Assembly (NCBI GenBank): GCA_017398045.1
Contig: JAFQHI010000025.1
Span: 370,054-434,053, forward strand
DNA length: 64,000 bases
Source: Alistipes sp.
GTDB lineage: Bacteria > Bacteroidota > Bacteroidia > Bacteroidales > Rikenellaceae
Direction: 5' to 3'
The stretch's first letter is position 1, and each line of letters begins with the position of its first letter. Under the pieces are notes generated by a model that was given only the letters and a program-made list of their open reading frames with translations, was not told where the DNA came from and made no database searches. A program made the translations under genes and the position numbers. Shown one piece after another: positions 58,537-64,000 of this stretch.

Positions 58537-60957
58537 ATGAAACGATGGTTTGTAACAGCGTGCGCCCTTGTGGCCACGTTGTCACTTTCGGCACAAAGTG
58601 TGCGCCAGGAACAGCTGCTCGACAGGTGGGAGTTTCGTCGTGACCATGAGGTGACGGCACAAACTGCCTGGCAGCAGGTGCGCGTACCGCACGATTGGGC
58701 GATTTATGGCCCCTTCTCGCGCGAGAATGACCTGCAAAAGGTGGCGGTGGTGCAGAATGGCGAGAAGGTGGCAACCGAAAAGACGGGTCGCACGGGTGGC
58801 CTGCCCTATATGGGCAAAGGTTGCTATCGCACAACGCTACGCATCGATAAGGCCGATGATGCCCGCTACGTGCTGTTGTTCGATGGCGCGATGAGCGAGG
58901 CGCAGGTCTTTGTGAATGATAAGCAGGTGGGTTATTGGCCCTATGGCTACAACTCGTTCTACTGCGATGCCACGGAGGCGGTCAAGGAGGGCGAAAATCG
59001 GGTGGTTGTGCTGCTCGAAAATAAGCCCCAATCTTCGCGCTGGTATCCGGGTGCAGGACTCTATCGCAAGGTACGCCTGCTGACGCTCCCTGCGGTTCAT
59101 GTGCCGGTGTGGGGGACGCAGATTACGACACCGTACGTGAGCGAGGAATATGCCTCGGTGACCGTGAAGACCCAAATCGAGGGGGTGCCTGCCAATAGCC
59201 CCGTGACGCTCCGTACCGAGATTCGGGATGCCGAGGGTAGGGTGGTCGGCGAGAAGTGCGACAGCCGTAACCTCTACTATGGGATGCCCTTCGAGCAGCA
59301 CCTGACCGTGGATAAGCCGAAATGCTGGTCGCCCGAAACGCCCTACCTCTATACGGCCCATACGACCGTCATCTACGATGGACGCGAGACGGATAGCTAT
59401 ACGACCCGCTTTGGCGTGCGCACCATCGAATTGCGTGCCGACAAGGGCTTCTTCCTCAATGGCAAATTGCGTAAATTCAAGGGTGTATGTCTGCACCACG
59501 ACCTCGGTCCGTTGGGTGCAGCCGTCAATAAAGCGGCCATCCGTCGTCAGCTTACGCTGCTCAAGGAGATGGGTTGCGATGCCATTCGTACCTCGCATAA
59601 TATGCCTGCGGAGGAGTTGGTGGAGTTGTGCGACGAGATGGGCTTTATGATGCAGCTCGAGCCGTTCGATGAATGGGATGTGGCCAAATGCCAAAACGGC
59701 TATCACCGCTTCTTTGACGAGTGGGCCGAGAAGGATATGGTCAATATGTTGCGCCACTACCGCAACAACGCCTCGGTGGTGATGTGGTCGGTGGGTAACG
59801 AGGTGCCGACCCAACGCACAACGGGTGGCTATAAGGTGGCCTCGTGGTTGCAGGAGATTTGCCACCGCGAAGACCCTACGCGCCCCGTGACGTGCGGCAT
59901 GGACCAATTCCCGACCGTCCTGAAGAATGGCTTTGCTGCGCAGTTCGATGTGGCGGGCTTCAACTACCGCGTGCATTACTACGAGGAGGGCTACAAGACC
60001 CTGCCGCAGAACCTGATTCTCGGCTCGGAGACCACCTCGACCGTCAGCTCGCGTGGCGTCTATCATTTCCCGGTCGAGCAGCTGAAGAATGCCATCCATC
60101 CCGACAATCACTCCTCGTCCTACGATTTGGAGTGCTGCTCGTGGTCGAATCTGCCCGATTTGGATTTTGCCGTCAATGATGACTTCCCGTGGCTGATTGG
60201 TCAGTTCGTCTGGACCGGTTTCGACTATCTGGGTGAACCCTCGCCCTACGATACGGATGCCTGGCCCAACCACTCCTCGATGTTCGGTATCATCGATTTG
60301 GCCTCGATTCCCAAGGACCGTTATTGGCTCTATCGCTCGATTTGGAACACCGAGGCGGAGACTCTCCACATCTTGCCGCATTGGAATTGGAAGGGACGTG
60401 AGGGTGAGGTAACCCCTATCTTTGTCTATACCTCTTACCCCGAGGCGGAACTCTTCATCAACGGCAAGAGCCAGGGGCGTCGTGCGAAAAATCCCGGCAC
60501 GCACCAGGAGCGTTATCGCCTGATGTGGAACGAGGTGAAATATGAACCCGGTGAGGTGCGCGTTGTGGCCTACGACAAGGCAGGCAATGTGGCGGCTGAA
60601 AAGCGTGTCGTAACGGCCGGTAAGGGGTATCGTTTGCTCATCGAGGCGGACCGCACAACGCTCGAAAAGTCGGGCGAAGATTTGGCCTACCTCACCGTGA
60701 GTGTGGTGGATAAGGCGGGAAATCCCGTGCCGACCGAGAGCCGCGAAGTGAAGGTCGAGGTGTCGGGAGCTGCGCGATTCCGTGCCATGGCCAATGGCGA
60801 CCCCACCTCGCTCGAACTCTTCCACCTGCCCCATATGAAACTCTTCAGTGGCAAACTCACGGCGATTGTCGAGAGCGGTACCACGGCGGGCGATGTGGAG
60901 GTGACGGTCTCGGCCAAGGGACTGAAACCGGCAACGATTCGTCTGCGGGTCGAGTAA
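58537..60957 (+). CDS. GH2 beta-galactosidase-type enzyme
   Basis: An 806-residue enzyme with a signal peptide (MKRWFVTACALVATLSLSAQ). GH2 domains in order: sugar-binding jelly roll (RVPHDWAIYGPFSREND, WYPGAGLYRKVRL), Ig-like domain, and TIM barrel with FKGVCLHHDLG, IRTSHNMPAEEL, acid/base Glu422 in SVGNEVP and nucleophile Glu498 in GSETTST. It ends with a DUF4982-like and an Ig-like C-terminal domain (EAELFINGKSQGRRAKN, LTVSVVDKAGNPVPTES). This domain order is common in Bacteroidota beta-galactosidases. Probably periplasmic. Located next to a GH43-like gene; a galactan or arabinogalactan role is a guess. Confidence 0.9.
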   Translation: MKRWFVTACALVATLSLSAQSVRQEQLLDRWEFRRDHEVTAQTAWQQVRVPHDWAIYGPFSRENDLQKVAVVQNGEKVATEKTGRTGGLPYMGKGCYRTTLRIDKADDARYVLLFDGAMSEAQVFVNDKQVGYWPYGYNSFYCDATEAVKEGENRVVVLLENKPQSSRWYPGAGLYRKVRLLTLPAVHVPVWGTQITTPYVSEEYASVTVKTQIEGVPANSPVTLRTEIRDAEGRVVGEKCDSRNLYYGMPFEQHLTVDKPKCWSPETPYLYTAHTTVIYDGRETDSYTTRFGVRTIELRADKGFFLNGKLRKFKGVCLHHDLGPLGAAVNKAAIRRQLTLLKEMGCDAIRTSHNMPAEELVELCDEMGFMMQLEPFDEWDVAKCQNGYHRFFDEWAEKDMVNMLRHYRNNASVVMWSVGNEVPTQRTTGGYKVASWLQEICHREDPTRPVTCGMDQFPTVLKNGFAAQFDVAGFNYRVHYYEEGYKTLPQNLILGSETTSTVSSRGVYHFPVEQLKNAIHPDNHSSSYDLECCSWSNLPDLDFAVNDDFPWLIGQFVWTGFDYLGEPSPYDTDAWPNHSSMFGIIDLASIPKDRYWLYRSIWNTEAETLHILPHWNWKGREGEVTPIFVYTSYPEAELFINGKSQGRRAKNPGTHQERYRLMWNEVKYEPGEVRVVAYDKAGNVAAEKRVVTAGKGYRLLIEADRTTLEKSGEDLAYLTVSVVDKAGNPVPTESREVKVEVSGAARFRAMANGDPTSLELFHLPHMKLFSGKLTAIVESGTTAGDVEVTVSAKGLKPATIRLRVE

Positions 60958-60975
60958 TACCTATTTTTATTATAG

Positions 60976-61014
60976 AAGGGCTGCTCGGAATATTTGCCGA
61001 ACAGCCCTTTTTTT
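60976..61014 (+). terminator. Terminator of the GH43/GH2 operon
   Basis: AAGGGCTG and CAGCCCTT, extended by CGG/CCG, form a stem around AATATTTG, followed by seven T. The promoter of the next gene begins 2 nt later. Confidence 0.85.
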
Positions 61015-61015
61015 G

Positions 61016-61023
61016 TACCTTTG
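61016..61023 (+). promoter_or_regulatory. -7 promoter element of the 61042 gene
   Basis: TACCTTTG, 18 nt upstream of the ATG, placed directly after the terminator T run. Confidence 0.55.
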
Positions 61024-61041
61024 CGCCAAAGAGTAGTCACT

Positions 61042-61605
61042 ATGGAAGAGAAAGAGTTTTATAATCAGTTTGAGGAGAAGATGCAGATGGAGTTGTTGAA
61101 ACTCTGCACCTCGAAGGGTCGCCTGGAGGGTACGTTGCTTTCGTCCGAGGATATTGACGAGCGGTGGAAGGAGTATGCCCCGCACTATATGGCCGATGCG
61201 GTGAGCCAGCTGAACGACTATCCCGCTGCCGCCATGGCTTGGGCCGGTTATGTCGGTATGGCCGTAGCGAACCGTTGGGACGAGGATTGGGCCTCATATG
61301 CAACCGAGCCTTACGAGAAGTTGCACGGCAAGGAGGGCTTTGATGATATGGATGAACATATCGTGCAGGAGATTCTGGGCCTTACGCTCGGGAGCGATGA
61401 GGCACAGGCCATCGAGGATACGATGCGCAGTTGCGCCCACCTGGCCATCACGCTGATTCGTCGTGAGCAAATCGAGGCGCAGAGTACGAAGGCCTTCTAC
61501 GTCTTTGCCCGCACGACCCGCGCTATGTTCCGCATCGGTGCCGCCATGGAGCTGAAACGGTTGGGCTATCGTTTCGAAAAGGCGAATCTCGCGGAAGTGA
61601 ATTAA
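61042..61605 (+). CDS. Conserved hypothetical helical protein
   Basis: A 187-residue soluble protein from MEEKEFYNQFEEKMQ. It is alpha-helical throughout and without signal peptide or recognised motif: ERWKEYAPHYMADAVSQL, AAAMAWAGYVGMAVANRWDEDW, HIVQEILGLTLGSDEAQAIED (visible as VQEILGLTLGSDEAQAIED). I cannot assign a function. The start is fixed by a promoter 18 nt upstream. A purine-rich repeat directly follows the stop. Confidence 0.8.
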   Translation: MEEKEFYNQFEEKMQMELLKLCTSKGRLEGTLLSSEDIDERWKEYAPHYMADAVSQLNDYPAAAMAWAGYVGMAVANRWDEDWASYATEPYEKLHGKEGFDDMDEHIVQEILGLTLGSDEAQAIEDTMRSCAHLAITLIRREQIEAQSTKAFYVFARTTRAMFRIGAAMELKRLGYRFEKANLAEVN

Positions 61606-61670
61606 GAGGAAAGAGCGAAGAGGAAAGAGCGAAGAGCAAAGAGGAAAGAGTTGTGCTTTCCTCTTTTTTT
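61606..61670 (+). repeat. Purine-rich repeat serving as terminator
   Basis: AGAGGAAAGAGCG units start right after the stop. The last unit (AAAGAGGAAAG at 61638-61648) pairs with CTTTCCTCTTT (61656-61666), followed by a T run. Here the purine repeat doubles as one arm of a terminator. Confidence 0.75.
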
Positions 61671-61716
61671 GTATGGTCTTTGCAGCGTGGTGTGGTTGCA
61701 CAAAACACGTTAGACC

Positions 61717-61881
61717 ATGAAAAAATATCGTTGCATTGTTTGCGAATGGATTTACGACCCTGCGTTGGGTGACCCCGATTCGGGAATTGCACCCGGAACT
61801 CCTTTCGAGGAGATTCCCGACAACTGGACCTGCCCCGTATGTGGCGTCGGTAAGGAGCATTTCGAACCGCTCGAAGAGTGA
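61717..61881 (+). CDS. Rubredoxin
   Basis: A 54-residue electron carrier, [18 protein letters not shown]... to ...FEPLEE. The iron is bound by four Cys in two CxxC pairs: Cys6 and Cys9 ([11 protein letters not shown]), and Cys39 and Cys42 ([16 protein letters not shown]). Length and both motifs are standard. Rubredoxins in anaerobes pass electrons to oxygen- and peroxide-reducing enzymes; no partner gene is adjacent. It is monocistronic, with a terminator 2 nt after its stop. No clear TAnnTTTG precedes it. Confidence 0.95.
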   Translation: MKKYRCIVCEWIYDPALGDPDSGIAPGTPFEEIPDNWTCPVCGVGKEHFEPLEE

Positions 61882-61883
61882 CA

Positions 61884-61919
61884 AAAAAAAGATGGAGCAT
61901 TACGGCTCCATCTTTTTTG
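61884..61919. terminator. Bidirectional terminator after rubredoxin
   Basis: AAAAGATGGAG and CTCCATCTTTT form the stem, with A and T runs on the two sides. It also ends the convergent esterase gene. Confidence 0.85.
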
Positions 61920-62768
61920 TTACTTGGTCCACTGCTCAAGCCATTGTTCCAACTCGGCTGTCCATTCCCGTTTGTAGGGCATCCACTCCTCGTAGCCCCA
62001 GCCGTGGCCTCCCGAAGGGTAGATGTGTAGGGCGGCCTGAATCTTCTTTTCGCGCAGAGCCAGGAAGTAGTCGATGCTGTTTTGGCACGGCACCGTCCTA
62101 TCGTCGGCCGAGCAGAGCAGGAAAGCGGGCGGTGTATCCACTTTGACCTGCTTCGAGGCCCAATAGCGATTGACCGCCTCGTCACTCTCGTCACCCATCA
62201 GGAGCGACTTTGCGTGCCACTTGCTCATGGTGATAAAGGGGTAGAAGAGAATCTGGAAATCGGGGCGGTTCTCTTTAGCGGTGAATTGCGTAGCGGCCTG
62301 GGCAGCCAGATTACCTCCGGCCGAGGCCCCCATGATGCCGACCTTTGCGGGGTCGATGTTCCACTCCGAAGCCCGCACGCGCAGGGTGCGAATCGCCTCC
62401 AGTGCATCGCTAATCGGAATCGAAATGTCGCCATTGGGCATACGGTATTTCAGCACGGCGTAGGTGATGCCCTGCTTGTTGAACCAGGTGGCCATGTCGT
62501 GGCCCTCGTGGTTCATGGCCAAGCGACGATAGCCGCCACCCGGGCAGGAGATAATGGCCGGAGCGTTGGGCGTAGGCGAGGGGTAGATGTAGAGCGTGGC
62601 ACGCGAGATGTTGGCGACACGGCCGTTTTCGAGGGGCTGTTCAGGCCCCGTCAGACCATTCTCTTTCGGTGCGCCATTGGGCCAGAGGTCAACGACGATG
62701 GGTTGGGGTTGCGCGACGGCATAGCCGACAGCCGTCATGAGCAGCAACAGGGTTAGCAATCTTTTCAT
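61920..62768 (-). CDS. Secreted alpha/beta-hydrolase, probable carbohydrate esterase
   Basis: A 282-residue protein from MKRLLTLLLLMTAVGYAVAQ (signal peptide); the longer frame to 62858 covers the promoter. The oxyanion-hole region is SCPGGGY (about 75-80), the nucleophile elbow is MGASAGG with Ser149, and a late His lies in PSGGHGWG; an acidic residue in SADDRTVP completes the triad. Similar secreted esterases in Bacteroidota remove acetyl groups from plant polysaccharides. No polysaccharide operon is adjacent, so the substrate is inferred only from family. It is divergent from the patatin gene. Confidence 0.85.
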   Translation of the reverse strand: MKRLLTLLLLMTAVGYAVAQPQPIVVDLWPNGAPKENGLTGPEQPLENGRVANISRATLYIYPSPTPNAPAIISCPGGGYRRLAMNHEGHDMATWFNKQGITYAVLKYRMPNGDISIPISDALEAIRTLRVRASEWNIDPAKVGIMGASAGGNLAAQAATQFTAKENRPDFQILFYPFITMSKWHAKSLLMGDESDEAVNRYWASKQVKVDTPPAFLLCSADDRTVPCQNSIDYFLALREKKIQAALHIYPSGGHGWGYEEWMPYKREWTAELEQWLEQWTK

Positions 62769-62800
62769 GGTGTAATCAGGTAATAATTGGTTGATAAGAA

Positions 62801-62808
62801 CAAAGTTA
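62801..62808 (-). promoter_or_regulatory. -7 promoter element of the esterase gene
   Basis: TAACTTTG on the minus strand, 32 nt before the ATG. Confidence 0.6.
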
Positions 62809-62842
62809 AAAAGAAATGGCGGAAGAATCAACAAAAAAATGC

Positions 62843-62850
62843 TAACTTTG
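62843..62850 (+). promoter_or_regulatory. -7 promoter element of the patatin gene
   Basis: TAACTTTG, 27 nt before the ATG at 62878; no clear -33 TTG. Confidence 0.6.
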
Positions 62851-62877
62851 TCTATCATCCTAAAAAACGTAGTGGCT

Positions 62878-63870
62878 ATGAAGCGTAAAAATGTAGCATT
62901 GGCCCTTTCGAGCGGAGGCCCCCGCGGCTTTGCCTATATTGGTGCCATCGAAGAGTTGTTGGCGCGTGGTTATACGATTACCTCCGTGGCCGGCACCTCC
63001 ATCGGCTCGTTGGTTGGTGGCGTCTATGCAGCGGGTCGGTTGAGCGAATTCAAGGAGTGGCTCTTTACGCTCGATGGGTGGAAAGTCTTTTCGCTTATGG
63101 ACCTTTCGATGAGTAAAAACCACTTCGTGAAGGGCGAAAAGATTATTGCTGCCATGATGGAGGTGGTCCCCGATGTCGATATCGAAACCCTGCCGATACC
63201 GTTTCGTGCCGTGGCGACCGATTTATACACCGGCGAAGAGGTGGTGTTCGACAGCGGAAAACTCTTTACGGCCATCCGCGCCTCCATCTCGATTCCTTCG
63301 CTTTTTCGCCCCGTGCCGCATGGCCTGACCACCCTCATCGATGGCTTTATTGCCAACTGCCTGCCTTTGGATAGGGTGGTGCGACAAGAGGGGGATTTGT
63401 TGGTGGCCTTCGATGTGAACGATATCAACGTAGAGCGTATTCGTGAGACGCTGGCCAGAGAACACACCGCCCTGCAACGCGATGAGGACTTCGAACAACG
63501 CAAGCGTACCGAGATTCGAGCCGTGTGGGAACAGGCGCAGGCGATGACCGATACCACCTTTGTCGAGCGGGTGCGCTATGTGGGTGCCAATGCCTTGCCG
63601 CTCTTACGTGAGTGGTGGAACTACACGGAGCAGTATGATGAAGATACGGCCATGATTTATGGTGGCTCGTATTATAACCTGATTGACCGCTCGTTCAGCC
63701 TGATGAACCACCGCCAGACCGAACTCTCGATTGCGCTCCACCGGCCCGATGTGGTGGTACGGATGCCCTTCGATGCCTATGGCGACTTGGCCGATTATGC
63801 CAAGGCGGAGGAGATTTCGGAGTTGGGTCGCCGCCTGATGGCCGATGCGTTGGATAGATATGAAGAGTAA
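62878..63870 (+). CDS. Patatin-like phospholipase
   Basis: A 330-residue protein from MKRKNVALALSSGGPRG. Upstream in-frame ATGs lie before the promoter element. Patatin features: oxyanion loop SSGGPRGFAYIG (about 11-22), nucleophile elbow GTSIGS with Ser41, and the dyad Asp155 in LIDGFIAN. A C-terminal helical region of about 150 residues follows. It has no signal peptide, so it acts in the cytosol or at the inner membrane face on phospholipid or lipid ester. It is a single gene, with a purine repeat right after its stop. Confidence 0.9.
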   Translation: MKRKNVALALSSGGPRGFAYIGAIEELLARGYTITSVAGTSIGSLVGGVYAAGRLSEFKEWLFTLDGWKVFSLMDLSMSKNHFVKGEKIIAAMMEVVPDVDIETLPIPFRAVATDLYTGEEVVFDSGKLFTAIRASISIPSLFRPVPHGLTTLIDGFIANCLPLDRVVRQEGDLLVAFDVNDINVERIRETLAREHTALQRDEDFEQRKRTEIRAVWEQAQAMTDTTFVERVRYVGANALPLLREWWNYTEQYDEDTAMIYGGSYYNLIDRSFSLMNHRQTELSIALHRPDVVVRMPFDAYGDLADYAKAEEISELGRRLMADALDRYEE

Positions 63871-63902
63871 AGAGGAAAGAGGAAAGAGCGAAGAGCGAAG
63901 AG
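63871..63902 (+). repeat. Purine-rich repeat after the patatin gene
   Basis: AGAGGAAAGAGGAAAGAGCG-type run right after the stop codon. Short CTTAAGG-type low-complexity sequence follows to about 63930. Confidence 0.6.
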
Positions 63903-63923
63903 TGTAAAGTTTCTTAAGGTAGC

Positions 63924-64000
63924 TTAAGGGAGTATGATGCAGCGCCACAAAGTGCGCTCCAAATTTCCACCCATTGCGCCAGCGGTAATAAAGGATGCAT
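63924..64000 (-). CDS. Partial ORF entering from the right edge
   Basis: On the minus strand a frame is open from the window edge to a TAA at 63924-63926. It encodes about 25 residues ending MGGNLERTLWRCIILP. Codon choice suits this genome better than the overlapping plus-strand frame. It is too short to name, and it may be the C-terminus of a gene lying outside the window. Confidence 0.35.
   Translation of the reverse strand, partial: ASFITAGAMGGNLERTLWRCIILP

Noticed and set aside
63933-64000. Plus-strand partial ORF starting MMQRHKVRSK
   Set aside because: No promoter, and rare codons for this genome; the minus-strand frame has better codon choice, although neither is secure.

Overview
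The window looks like chromosome from a fairly GC-rich Bacteroidota, most likely Rikenellaceae (Alistipes or a close relative). Three things support this. Promoters follow the Bacteroidota pattern (TTG, about 20 nt, TAnnTTTG), readable in front of many transcription units. There is a SusC/SusD (RagA/RagB) operon rich in lipoproteins. The metabolism combines an NQR subunit, the full histidine-to-glutamate pathway and tryptophanase, which suits an amino-acid-fermenting gut anaerobe. The genus is an inference from gene content, not from a marker gene.

Layout. 1-344: 3' end of nqrF. 707-2897 (minus): an overlapping three-gene operon (CvfB-like S1 protein, methyltransferase, HAD phosphatase), divergent from uvrA-ispF (3048-6360). 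6517-11236: a DUF4251 protein, an unusual UroD-superfamily lipoprotein, a KdgF-like cupin, then a NifX-like protein, an SO_0444-type metal exporter fused to an HMA domain, and a DUF2461 protein. 8256-8372 and 11241-11495 hold three copies of a hairpin-forming repeat. 11580-14634 (minus): a PspC / PadR / GIN-domain / PspC envelope-stress-type operon. 14800-17577: a stand-alone secreted GH2 enzyme.

17756-33326 is one co-directional operon of nine genes: SusC, SusD, two large lipoproteins of unclear role, two leucine-rich-repeat lipoproteins (one with a BACON domain), a subtilisin-family lipoprotein protease, a DUF1573 protein and a small lipocalin-like lipoprotein. It has a protease and no glycoside hydrolase, so it looks like a RagAB-type peptide or protein capture locus. 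Convergent to it is a complete hut operon (ftcD-hutU-hutH-hutI, 39859-33402), followed by a LOG-family gene, two orphan genes and tryptophanase (43069-44448). The stretch therefore reads as protein digestion and uptake next to amino-acid fermentation.

44449-45171 holds two tRNA genes with CAT anticodons (probably Ile2 and Met) and fragments of the Met tRNA 3' end. Then come an ion-channel-like protein, MscL, a biotin-dependent carboxyltransferase (OadA/PycB type), a sodium:solute symporter, a DMT-family protein, an SDR and a HAD phosphatase. 52075-56830 is a four-gene sugar cassette: two-subunit transketolase, FGGY kinase and fucose-isomerase-like protein. 56923-60957 carries an orphan secreted protein, a GH43-like lipoprotein and a GH2 beta-galactosidase. 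The window ends with a conserved hypothetical, a 54-residue rubredoxin, a secreted esterase and a patatin-like phospholipase.

The most unusual non-coding features are the repeat with covarying stems, a purine-rich repeat (AGAGGAAAGAGCG type) that follows stop codons directly in at least four places, and the tRNA fragments. All family names come from reading the sequences by eye; no database search was run.
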